From assembly GCA_018240405.1 (NCBI GenBank), contig JAFEFW010000005.1, positions 1-52,884 on the forward strand: a stretch of 52,884 nucleotides of DNA, given 5' to 3'. The stretch comes from Pseudomonadota bacterium. Its GTDB lineage: Bacteria; Pseudomonadota; Alphaproteobacteria; Acetobacterales; Acetobacteraceae. Numbering within the stretch: the stretch's first letter is position 1; every line of letters begins with the position of its first letter. Under the pieces are notes generated by a model that saw nothing but the letters and a program-made list of their open reading frames with translations, made no database searches and was not told the origin of the DNA. Position numbers and translations under genes: made by a program. Below are positions 29,681 through 37,835 of this stretch, piece by piece.

Positions 29681-30346
29681 ATGAGCCACGGCCTCTCCTT
29701 CGACATCGCCCATATGCTGGCCGGCGGGCTGGTGCTGGTCAGCTTCCTGATGCTGTACCAGGACCGTTTGCTGGCGCTGCTGCACGTGCTGTCGCTGCAT
29801 GCCGTGGTGCTGGCGCTGTCGGTCGCCTGGCAGGCCTGGATTCAGGATGCACCGCACCTGTTCATCACCGCCGCCCTGGCGCTAGGCTTCAAGGCCATCC
29901 TGATCCCGATGGTCCTGCGCCGCATGGTGTTCCAGATGGGGATCCATCGCGAAATCGAGACCGTCGGCGGCATTGGCCTGACCATGCTCGCCGGGATCGC
30001 GCTGGTGGCGCTGTCGCTGGAGGTCATGCTGCCCGTCACCTCCGACGTTGACCCGGTGGCACGCGAGGACATCGCGCTGGCGCTGTCGGTCGTCATGATC
30101 GGCATGCTGATGATGGTGACGCGGCGCAACGCGCTGAGCCAGGTGGTCGGGTTCATGTCGCTGGAGAACGGCATCATCCTCGCCGCCACCGGCGCCCGCG
30201 GCATGCCGCTGGTGGTGGAGATCAGCGTCGCGTTCTCCATCCTGATCGCGCTGATCGTCATCGGCGTCTTCCTGTTCCGCATCCGCGAGCAGTTCGACAC
30301 GATCGACGTCGAGGCGCTGGACCGTTCGCGCGGAGGCCAGGAATGA
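29681..30346 (+). CDS. hyfE: HyfE-like subunit (NuoK-related)
   Basis: The 221-residue membrane protein matches HyfE in length and position. It has about seven hydrophobic segments, and its C-terminal half contains the NuoK-like segment FMSLENGIILAATGARGMPLVVEI with an intramembrane glutamate, as in the membrane arm of complex I. GGAGGGGATG lies before the start. It ends in an ATGA overlap with hyfF. No individual activity is expected outside the complex. Confidence 0.88.
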   Translation: MSHGLSFDIAHMLAGGLVLVSFLMLYQDRLLALLHVLSLHAVVLALSVAWQAWIQDAPHLFITAALALGFKAILIPMVLRRMVFQMGIHREIETVGGIGLTMLAGIALVALSLEVMLPVTSDVDPVAREDIALALSVVMIGMLMMVTRRNALSQVVGFMSLENGIILAATGARGMPLVVEISVAFSILIALIVIGVFLFRIREQFDTIDVEALDRSRGGQE

Positions 30347-31782
30347 GCATCGATCCGGTCTCGGCGATCCTGCTCATCCCGCTGGTGTCGGCAGCGTTGC
30401 TGGCGTTGTTGCCGGGCTATCGCGTCGGCGCCGCGCTAAACGTTGTGGCGTCGGCGCTGTCGCTGGGCGTCGCCGTCTCGCTGCTATGGCACCGCCCGGC
30501 GGTCGGGCTGTACCTGATGGTCGACGATCTCAGTATCGTGTTTGTCGTGCTGAACTGCTTCGTCGGCTTTACCACCAGCGTGTTCAGCGCGTCCTATATC
30601 GGCCACGAACTGGATAGCGGCAAGCTGAAGCCGCAACTGGTCCGATTCTACCACGCTATGTACCAGTTGATGATGTTCGGCATGAACCTGGCACTGCTGG
30701 CCAACAATATTGGCCTGATGTGGGTGGCGGTGGAACTGGCGACGCTGACCACGGTGCTGATGGTCGGCCTGTACCGCACCGCCGAGGCGCTGGAAGCGGC
30801 GTGGAAATACTTCATCCTTGGCAGTGTCGGCATCGCATTGGCGCTGTTTGGCACCATCCTCGTCTACCTCGCCGCGCGGCCGGTGGCGGGTGAGGGGATG
30901 GAGGCGATGGTCTGGACGCATCTGCTGCGGCTGGCGCCGTCCTTCGATCCGTCGTTGCTGAACATCGCCTTCATCTTCCTGCTGCTGGGCTACGGCACCA
31001 AGGTCGGGCTGGCGCCGCTGCACGCCTGGCTGCCGGACGCGCACGCCGAAGGTCCGACGCCGATCTCCGCCGTCTTGTCCGGCCTGCTGCTGAATGTGGC
31101 GCTGTATGCGCTGCTACGTTTCAAGGTGCTGCTGGCGGCTAACCCCGGCGCGATCGCGCCGAACCCGCTGATGATTGGGATGGGGCTGCTGTCGGTGCTG
31201 TTCGCCGCGTTCATGCTCTACCGGCGGCGGGACATCAAACGCCTGTTTGCCTACTCGTCGATCGAGCACATGGGAATCATCGTGTTCGCCTTCGGCATGG
31301 CAGGGCCGCTCGGCAACTTCGCCGGGTTGCTGCAGATGACAATGCACAGCCTGACCAAGTCGGCGATCTTCTTCTCGGTCGGCCACGTCGCGCAGGTGAA
31401 GGGCACGCAGCGTATTGCGGACATGGGCGGCCTGACCGAGAGCCACCCGGTGCTCGGCTGGACCTTGGTCGCCGGCGTCGCCGCGATCGTCGGGCTGCCG
31501 CCGTTCGGCGTCTTTACCAGCGAGTTCCTGGTGATCTCCTCCAGCTTCAGCCAGCAGCCGCTGCTGGCGCTGGTGCTGGTCTTCGGCCTGCTGGTGGCGT
31601 TCGGCGCGTTGCTGCTGCGCATGACTGGTCTGGCCTTTGGTCCCGTGCGCGGGCCGGTCGGCCGGGTGCGGGCCTCCTACCTGCCGATCTTCGCCCATCT
31701 GGCGTTGGTGTTGGTAGCCGGATTCTGGCTGCCGCCGCCCTTGGTGAAATGGTTCGAACACGTGGCGACGTTGCTGGGATGA
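30343..31782 (+). CDS. hyfF: HyfF-like antiporter-type subunit (NuoN/NuoM family)
   Basis: The 479-residue protein is the second antiporter-like subunit. It keeps the ion-path residues WVAVELATLTTVLMV (glutamate), GYGTKVGLAPLHAWLPDAHA (lysine and HA loop), LFAYSSIEHMG and MHSLTKSAIFF. About 13-14 helices are predicted. With HyfB it makes the complex a two-antiporter machine. The stop overlaps the hyfG start (ATGA), so translation is coupled. Confidence 0.9.
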   Translation: MSIDPVSAILLIPLVSAALLALLPGYRVGAALNVVASALSLGVAVSLLWHRPAVGLYLMVDDLSIVFVVLNCFVGFTTSVFSASYIGHELDSGKLKPQLVRFYHAMYQLMMFGMNLALLANNIGLMWVAVELATLTTVLMVGLYRTAEALEAAWKYFILGSVGIALALFGTILVYLAARPVAGEGMEAMVWTHLLRLAPSFDPSLLNIAFIFLLLGYGTKVGLAPLHAWLPDAHAEGPTPISAVLSGLLLNVALYALLRFKVLLAANPGAIAPNPLMIGMGLLSVLFAAFMLYRRRDIKRLFAYSSIEHMGIIVFAFGMAGPLGNFAGLLQMTMHSLTKSAIFFSVGHVAQVKGTQRIADMGGLTESHPVLGWTLVAGVAAIVGLPPFGVFTSEFLVISSSFSQQPLLALVLVFGLLVAFGALLLRMTGLAFGPVRGPVGRVRASYLPIFAHLALVLVAGFWLPPPLVKWFEHVATLLG

Positions 31783-33257
31783 GCGCGCTCTCTGGCCTGC
31801 TGGACGCCGGTTCGGTGGTCGCGGCACACCACCCCTGGCCGCGCGCGGTCATTGACCCGCCGGTCTGGCAGGTGGCGACGCAACTGGTGGCAAGCGGCGG
31901 GCTGACTCTGCTGTCGCTCTGGGGCGAGCCAGGCGTGGTGCACATGGCGCTATACGATCCGGTCGAGCGTGAGGCCGGCGTGCTGAGCCTTGGGTGTCCC
32001 GAAGGCCGCTATCCATCGGTTGGCGCGCAGCATCCGCCGGCGGTCCGACTGGAGCGGTCGCTGTACGATCTGTTTGGGCTGGAGCCGGTTGGGCTGGCCG
32101 ACCGCCGCCCCTGGCTGGACCACGGCCGCTGGGGCGATGAGGCGCGGCCGGCCGATTCATATCCTTTCCTGCCGGCACGCGGCGAGGCCCTGCACCAGAT
32201 TCCCGTCGGGCCGGTACACGCCGGCATCATCGAGCCGGGGCATTTCCGCTTCACCTGCGACGGTGAGACGGTGGTGCGGTTGGAGGAGCGCCTGGGCTAC
32301 GTCCACAAGGGCGTTGACCTCCTGATGGCCGGAGCGTCGCTGGAACGGGCGGCGAAGCTGGCCAGCCGCGTGTCGGGCGACAGCACCGTCGCTTATGCGC
32401 TGGCCTTCGCTCGTGCCGTGGAGGCGGCGACCGGCACGGAGCCACCGGCGCGGGCGGTGGCGCTGCGCGCGGTGATGGCGGAGCTTGAACGCATCGCCAA
32501 TCACATCGGCGACTTCGGCGCCATCTGCAACGATGCCTCGTTCAGTATCATGCTCGCCCATTGTGCTGTGCTACGGGAGAAGGTGTTGCGAGCCGCCGCC
32601 GCCGGCTTCGGGCACCGAATGATGATGGATCGGATCGTTCCGGGCGGCGTGGCCGTTGACCCGGACGTGTCCGCGCTATCCGCCGTCCGCGCGGCCGTCG
32701 CCGAAGTTGCCGCCGTATTGCCGCCGCTGGTGCGGCTCTATGACAATACGACCTCGTTGCAGGATCGCACGGTCAGCACCGGCATCCTGAAGCCTGCGCT
32801 GGCCCGCCAGTTCGGGGCCGGCGGTTATATCGGTAGAGCCTCGGGGCGGGATTTCGATGCGCGGCGCGACGTCCCGTATCCGCCTTACGACGCGCTGACC
32901 TTCGAGATACCGGTGCTGGTACAAGGCGACGTGAATGCGCGTGTGTGGATTCGACTTCGTGAGGTGGATCAAAGCCTGAAGCTGCTGGTCTGGCTGCTGG
33001 ACACGCTGCCGGACGGTCCGGTGCTGGCGCATTTGGCGGGCGACAGCGGCGAAGGGGTGGCGATGGCCGAGGCGTTCCGCGGTGACGTCCTGGTCTGGCT
33101 GCGGGTGGGCGGTGGCCGCGTCGAGCGCTGCCATCTGCGCGACGCGTCCTGGTTCCAGTGGCCGCTGCTGGAGGCTGCGATCGAGGGCAACATCGTTGCC
33201 GACTTCCCTCTGTGCAACAAGAGCTTCAACTGCTCGTACTCGGGGCACGATCTGTAG
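31779..33257 (+). CDS. hyfG: HyfG-like large subunit lacking Ni-binding cysteines (Ehr type)
   Basis: The 492-residue protein fuses a NuoC-like N-terminal domain (ERSLYDLFGLEP at about residues 95-106) to a NuoD/hydrogenase-large-subunit domain beginning with PVGPVHAGIIEPGHFRF. The first metal motif of [NiFe] enzymes, R-x-C-G-x-C, reads RVSGDS here with Ser199 and Ser202. The C-terminal DPCxxC is replaced by FPLCNKSFNC (Cys479, Cys485). Hydrogenase activity is therefore not expected; this is the pattern of energy-converting hydrogenase-related (Ehr) proteins. The start is the ATGA overlap at 31779. No small NuoB/HyfI-like subunit follows. Confidence 0.9.
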   Translation: MSALSGLLDAGSVVAAHHPWPRAVIDPPVWQVATQLVASGGLTLLSLWGEPGVVHMALYDPVEREAGVLSLGCPEGRYPSVGAQHPPAVRLERSLYDLFGLEPVGLADRRPWLDHGRWGDEARPADSYPFLPARGEALHQIPVGPVHAGIIEPGHFRFTCDGETVVRLEERLGYVHKGVDLLMAGASLERAAKLASRVSGDSTVAYALAFARAVEAATGTEPPARAVALRAVMAELERIANHIGDFGAICNDASFSIMLAHCAVLREKVLRAAAAGFGHRMMMDRIVPGGVAVDPDVSALSAVRAAVAEVAAVLPPLVRLYDNTTSLQDRTVSTGILKPALARQFGAGGYIGRASGRDFDARRDVPYPPYDALTFEIPVLVQGDVNARVWIRLREVDQSLKLLVWLLDTLPDGPVLAHLAGDSGEGVAMAEAFRGDVLVWLRVGGGRVERCHLRDASWFQWPLLEAAIEGNIVADFPLCNKSFNCSYSGHDL

Positions 33258-33308
33258 GGTGATCCATCCTCACCCGGTTTGGCTGCCGGACCGCGTTGAG
33301 TTTACGAA

Positions 33309-33330
33309 TTGTTAACAGTTTTGCGATATC
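33309..33330 (+). promoter_or_regulatory. Promoter-like box shared with the MCP-PilZ gene
   Basis: TTGTTAAC, one base, GTTT, one base, GC, two bases, TATC. The same pattern with 18 of 22 identical bases lies at 44660-44681. Here it is 56 bases before the ATG at 33386. Either a promoter or an activator site fits. Confidence 0.45.
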
Positions 33331-33385
33331 TGCTGGCTGTTGTTCAGGGCGGTACCGCAACGCGCGGCAGGCGGAGGACAGACCG

Positions 33386-33883
33386 ATGTCGGGACTCACC
33401 ATCAATCCTGTTGGGCTACATGGCACCCAGAGGCTCAGTGCCCCGGAGCCTGCCTCGCCCACTGTCACAACATCCGCCGCGCCGTCTATCGCTTCGCCAG
33501 CAACGACGAATGACCCAGCGAGCCCGGCGCAGCCATTGAGCCGGGAACTCCAGGCCGCGATGCTGCAATGGCAGAGCAGCGGCGCCAGCCCGGCGCAGGC
33601 GCCGCGTAGTATCCGGACACCCCCGCCCAGCGGATTCGACAGTACTGGCGGCGAAACGGCGACTCCCGCCGATACCGGGCGCGGCAAACCGTCCGGACCG
33701 GCACTGTTCCTTGACGCGGGAACGCCGGCGCCCCCGGCGGACGCGGACCTCGCCTCGTCGCAGCAATCGGTCGAGGCGTCGGACGGTACAACTTGGACCG
33801 ATTCGTCGACCTATCCGGCGGCGCTGCTGGCCTACGCGCATAGCCCGCCGCCCCGCGCGGTCATGCTGCAGAAACAGGCATAG
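33386..33883 (+). CDS. Hypothetical Pro/Ala/Ser-rich protein
   Basis: A 165-residue protein I do not recognise. It is rich in Pro, Ala, Ser and Thr and looks largely disordered, apart from the short helix SRELQAAMLQWQSSG near residue 54. There is no signal peptide. GGCGGAGGA lies 8 bases before the ATG at 33386. The gene occupies the place where a hyf small-subunit gene would be expected, but shows none of its cysteines. A promoter-like box shared with a chemotaxis receptor gene lies upstream, which hints at a motility link. Confidence 0.6.
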   Translation: MSGLTINPVGLHGTQRLSAPEPASPTVTTSAAPSIASPATTNDPASPAQPLSRELQAAMLQWQSSGASPAQAPRSIRTPPPSGFDSTGGETATPADTGRGKPSGPALFLDAGTPAPPADADLASSQQSVEASDGTTWTDSSTYPAALLAYAHSPPPRAVMLQKQA

Positions 33884-33967
33884 CCGGTCGCGGCGCAGAC
33901 CTTTCTGCGGTCGATCGCATGCTGGGTGTTGGCGTCGGGCAGCGTATTCGCCACATCAGCGTTCGCG

Positions 33968-36232
33968 ATGGATCACGACGCACGCCGCAACCGCCCGGAC
34001 CGGGCTGCCCTGTTGGACCACCTGCCAGCCGCGCCAGCGGCTGGGGACCAGGCGCGCTCCGGCAGCGCGATCCGACGTGTGCCGGTGCTGCTGCCATACC
34101 CGTTTGCCGGCCCGTTTGACTACGCGGTGCCGCGGGACATGGATCCGCGGCCGGGCGATATCGTGCTGGTGCCGCTGAATAGGCGCGAAGAGGTCGGTGT
34201 CGTCTGGGATGAGCCCGCCGGCGATGCGGTCCCGGCGCACAAGCTGAAGCCGATTGTCGGCATCATCGACAGCGCGCCGATGCCGGCGCCTCTGCGCCGC
34301 TTTGTCGACTGGGTTGCCGCCTACACGCTGTCACCGCCGGGCGACGTGCTGGCGATGGCGCTGCGTGTGCTGTCGACGCAGGACACGCGCGTGCTGCTCT
34401 ATCGTCGCGCCGAGGTGCCGTCCACGACGGGCCGGATCACCCCGCCGCGCCGCCGTGTGCTGGACGCACTGGCGAAGCGTGAGCCGATGGCGGCGGCGGA
34501 TCTTGGCGTGGCGGCCGGGGTCAGCGCCGGCGTACTGCGCGGTATGGCCGATGCCGGGTTGCTGGTCGCCGAACACGGCGCCGCCGAACCGCCGTTCCAA
34601 AGGCCCGACCCGGACCGCCACGGCGCCGAACTCTCGCCGCAGCAGCAGGAAGCGGCCGCTGCGCTGCGGCAGGCGGTCGCGCAGCGGACGTTCTCCGTCA
34701 CCCTGCTGGACGGCGTCACCGGCTCCGGCAAAACCGAAGTCTACCTCGAAGCCGTCGCCGAATGCCTGCGCGCCGGGCGGCAGGCGCTGGTGATGCTGCC
34801 GGAAATCGCCCTGTCGTCACAGTGGATCGAGCGCTTTCAGCGCCGTTTCGGTGTTGCCCCCGCGGTATGGCACTCCGACCTCGGCTCGCGCATCCGCAAG
34901 ATCACCCGCAAGGCGGTGGCCGAGGGCAAGGCGCCGGTCATCGTCGGCGCCCGGTCTGCCCTGTTCCTGCCATTCCCGGACCTGGGCCTGGTGGTCGTGG
35001 ACGAGGAGCACGAAGCGGCTTTCAAGCAGCAGGACGGCGTCATCTACAATGCCCGCGACATGGCGGTCGTCAGGGCGCGGCTGTCCTCCTGTCCGGCAGT
35101 ACTGGTGTCGGCAACGCCCAGCCTGGAGACAGTGGCCAATGTCGAGGCCGGGCGATATGCGCATCTGCGGCTGGCCAACCGCCATGGCGGTGCATCGCTA
35201 CCGAAGGTCGAACTGGTGGATCTGCGGGAAACGCCTCCGGAGCGCGGCAAATTTCTGGCCCCGCCGCTGGTTGCCGCTGTCCATGCCACGCTGGAACGCG
35301 GCGAGCAGGCGATGCTGTTCCTCAACCGCCGCGGCTATGCGCCGCTGACACTCTGCCGCGCGTGCGGCCACCGCATGCAGTGCCCGAACTGCTCTGCCTG
35401 GCTGGTCGAGCATCGTACGCGGCACCAGCTTCTCTGTCACCATTGCGGCCATACCATACCGATCCCATCCGAGTGCCCGAACTGCCACGTCAAGGACAGC
35501 CTGACTCCGGTCGGCCCGGGCATCGAGCGCATTACTGAGGAGGCGGCCGAGGCGTTCCCGGAGGCACGCCGTCTGATCATGGCCAGCGACACGATTACTG
35601 GCCCGCATGCCGCGGCCGATGCGGCGCATGCGATTGAGGACAGGGCGGTTGATCTGATCATCGGCACGCAGCTTGTTGCCAAGGGCTGGCACTTCCCGCA
35701 CCTCACCTGCGTCGGCGTCGTCGATGCCGACCTCGGCCTGGCCGGGGGCGAACTGCGCGCGTCCGAACGAACCGTGCAGTTGCTGCACCAGGTTGCCGGT
35801 CGTGCCGGACGGGCGGAAGCGCCGGGCCAGGTGATGTTGCAGACCTTCATCCCGGAACATCCGGTGATGCAGGCGCTGCTGCATGGTGACCTCGATGCCT
35901 TCATGGCCAGCGAAGCCGATAGCCGGCGGGACGGCGAATGGCCGCCTTATGGCCGCCTTGCGGGGCTGATCGTCAGCGCCGATACCGCCGCTGACGCCGA
36001 TGGGCTCGCGCGTGAGTTGGGCCGGGCGGCACCTTACGGCGAGGGTGTCACCATTCTAGGGCCGGCGCCGGCGCCGATGTCGCTATTGCGTGGGCGGCAT
36101 CGGCGGCGCCTGCTGCTGAAGGTGCGCCGCGACGTGGCGGTGCAGCCGATCCTGCGCCAGTGGTTGTCCACGGTGCCCGTGCCCCGTGGTTGCCGTGTGG
36201 ATGTGGACGTCGATCCGATTTCGTTCCTTTGA
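33968..36232 (+). CDS. priA: Primosomal protein N' (replication restart helicase PriA)
   Basis: The 754-residue protein has the full PriA layout. An N-terminal 3' DNA-end binding domain (LLPYPFAGPFDYAVP) is followed by a DEAD-type helicase with Walker A GVTGSGKTE at about residue 249 and DEEHE at 345. The zinc-binding cysteines come next (CRACGHRMQCPNC, then CHHCGH and CPNC, from about residue 463), then the C-terminal helicase lobe (HQVAGRAGRAEAPGQ). It reloads the replisome at stalled forks. The ATG at 33968 is chosen; GTG 33926 would add 14 residues. Confidence 0.95.
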   Translation: MDHDARRNRPDRAALLDHLPAAPAAGDQARSGSAIRRVPVLLPYPFAGPFDYAVPRDMDPRPGDIVLVPLNRREEVGVVWDEPAGDAVPAHKLKPIVGIIDSAPMPAPLRRFVDWVAAYTLSPPGDVLAMALRVLSTQDTRVLLYRRAEVPSTTGRITPPRRRVLDALAKREPMAAADLGVAAGVSAGVLRGMADAGLLVAEHGAAEPPFQRPDPDRHGAELSPQQQEAAAALRQAVAQRTFSVTLLDGVTGSGKTEVYLEAVAECLRAGRQALVMLPEIALSSQWIERFQRRFGVAPAVWHSDLGSRIRKITRKAVAEGKAPVIVGARSALFLPFPDLGLVVVDEEHEAAFKQQDGVIYNARDMAVVRARLSSCPAVLVSATPSLETVANVEAGRYAHLRLANRHGGASLPKVELVDLRETPPERGKFLAPPLVAAVHATLERGEQAMLFLNRRGYAPLTLCRACGHRMQCPNCSAWLVEHRTRHQLLCHHCGHTIPIPSECPNCHVKDSLTPVGPGIERITEEAAEAFPEARRLIMASDTITGPHAAADAAHAIEDRAVDLIIGTQLVAKGWHFPHLTCVGVVDADLGLAGGELRASERTVQLLHQVAGRAGRAEAPGQVMLQTFIPEHPVMQALLHGDLDAFMASEADSRRDGEWPPYGRLAGLIVSADTAADADGLARELGRAAPYGEGVTILGPAPAPMSLLRGRHRRRLLLKVRRDVAVQPILRQWLSTVPVPRGCRVDVDVDPISFL

Positions 36233-36448
36233 CGCGGGCCGGCGCGGGTTGCCGGACGGTGTCCGCTCTGGCTTATACCGGTACGCAGCCCAGGCGCCTC
36301 GTCATGCCAGTCAGCCCGGATCGCTGCGAACCGCACGTTGTGCAACGGTGAGCCGGACAACCCTGTGCCCGGATCGCGGCAAGCCGAAGCAGCCCTTTTG
36401 TCGCACGATGCCAATTTTGCACGGCACGTTCATGCAGGAGCCCGCCTC

Positions 36449-37792
36449 ATGCCCGTAAACCCCGCCGACGGCCCGATTCTGGGCACGCTCTACGGCAGCG
36501 ACGCGATGCGCGCGGTGTTCGACGAAGCCACCTACTTCCAGCGCATGCTCGACGTCGAAGCGGCCCTCGCCCGCGTGCAGGCGCGGCTCGGCATCATTCC
36601 CGGTGACGCGGCCGAGGCCATCGCTGCCGCTGCGCGGTTCGAAAACCTACGGCCGGAGGATCTTGCCGCCAGCGCGCGCAATGTTGGCTACCCCGTTGTC
36701 GGCCTCGTCGCCGGCCTGTCCGAAGCGGCGGGCGAGGCCGGTCGGTGGACGCATTGGGGCGCCACGACGCAGGACATCATGGACACCGCGACGGTGCTGC
36801 AGGTGCGCGACGGGCTCGACCTGATCGAGGCTGAACTGACGGCAATCGTCGCCGCGCTGGCGGCGCAGGCCGACCGGCACCGCGACACGGTGATGGCGGG
36901 TCGCACCCATCTGCAACAGGCGCTGCCGACCACGTTCGGCCTGAAATGCGCGATTTGGGCCATGCCGTTCATCGGACACCGCGAACGCCTGCGGCAGCTT
37001 CGCCCGCGCGTGCAGGTGGTGGAATTCGCCGGCGCTGCCGGTACGCTGGCCTCGCTTGGCAACGATGGCCTGCGCGTCATGGAGGACCTTGCGGTGGAGC
37101 TTGGACTAAATGCGCCACCCGCACCATGGCACGTCTGTCGCGATGGGCTAGCGGAAGCGGTCAGCTTCCTCGGCCTGGTTTGCGGCAACCTGGCCAAGTT
37201 CGCTACCGACATCATCCTGCTCGCACAGACCGAAGTGGGCGAGGTGGCGGAACCGTATGTGCACGGCCGCGGCCAATCCTCCACCATGCCGCAGAAGCGC
37301 AACCCGATCGCGTCGGAGTATATTCTGGCCGCGTCACGCACAGTGCAAGGCCTGGTGCCGGTGATGCTGGGTGCGATGGCACAGGACCATGAGCGCGCCA
37401 CCGGTCCCTGGCAGGCCGAGGCATTGGTCCTGCCGCAAAGCTTTGTCCTGACCCATGGCGCGCTGCTGCACGCTCGGAATATTGCGGAAGGCATGGTCGT
37501 GGACACGGCGCGCATGCGTGCCAACCTGGACATCACGCACGGCCTGATCGTGTCGGAGGCGGTGATGATGGGCCTCGCGCCGCTGCTCGGCCGCGGTGAG
37601 GCGCATCACGTCGTCAAGCACGCCTGCGATGTGTCATTGGCAGAACGGATTCCACTGGCCGACGCGCTGATGCGTGAGTCCGTGCTGTCGTCGCAACTCG
37701 ACCGGCATGCGATCGAGCGGATGATCGACCCGGCGAATTATCTTGGCAGCGCCGGTGCCTTCATTGACCGGGTGCTCGCAGTCGCGCGGTGA
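36449..37792 (+). CDS. Fumarase/aspartase superfamily lyase (PcaB or adenylosuccinate lyase-like)
   Basis: The 447-residue protein has the superfamily signature GRGQSSTMPQKRNP at about residues 272-285, which includes the mobile-loop catalytic serine, together with THWGATTQDIMDTA (about 107-120) and AGRTHLQQALP. The length and sequence style fit 3-carboxy-cis,cis-muconate cycloisomerase and related lyases better than PurB, but no protocatechuate genes are nearby. The start at 36449 follows GCAGGAG. A hairpin directly after the stop separates it from the convergent RTX-like gene. Confidence 0.85.
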   Translation: MPVNPADGPILGTLYGSDAMRAVFDEATYFQRMLDVEAALARVQARLGIIPGDAAEAIAAAARFENLRPEDLAASARNVGYPVVGLVAGLSEAAGEAGRWTHWGATTQDIMDTATVLQVRDGLDLIEAELTAIVAALAAQADRHRDTVMAGRTHLQQALPTTFGLKCAIWAMPFIGHRERLRQLRPRVQVVEFAGAAGTLASLGNDGLRVMEDLAVELGLNAPPAPWHVCRDGLAEAVSFLGLVCGNLAKFATDIILLAQTEVGEVAEPYVHGRGQSSTMPQKRNPIASEYILAASRTVQGLVPVMLGAMAQDHERATGPWQAEALVLPQSFVLTHGALLHARNIAEGMVVDTARMRANLDITHGLIVSEAVMMGLAPLLGRGEAHHVVKHACDVSLAERIPLADALMRESVLSSQLDRHAIERMIDPANYLGSAGAFIDRVLAVAR

Positions 37793-37793
37793 A

Positions 37794-37816
37794 CCGGACG
37801 GGTCGAGCCTGTCCGG
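37794..37816. terminator. Hairpin between convergent lyase and RTX-like genes
   Basis: CCGGACGGG and CCTGTCCGG form a 9-base-pair stem with one G-T pair around TCGAG, directly after the lyase stop. It can serve both convergent genes. No strong T-run is present. Confidence 0.55.
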
Positions 37817-37835
37817 CACAGCGCCGGATGTCAGG

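Noticed and set aside
26692-33257. Functional hydrogenase-4 or formate hydrogenlyase
   Set aside because: The large subunit lacks the first pair of Ni-binding cysteines, the second is non-canonical, and no small subunit, formate dehydrogenase or maturation genes are in the window.
33258-33385. Hidden or frameshifted hyfI remnant after hyfG
   Set aside because: None of the three frames shows NuoB-type cysteines or any recognisable block.
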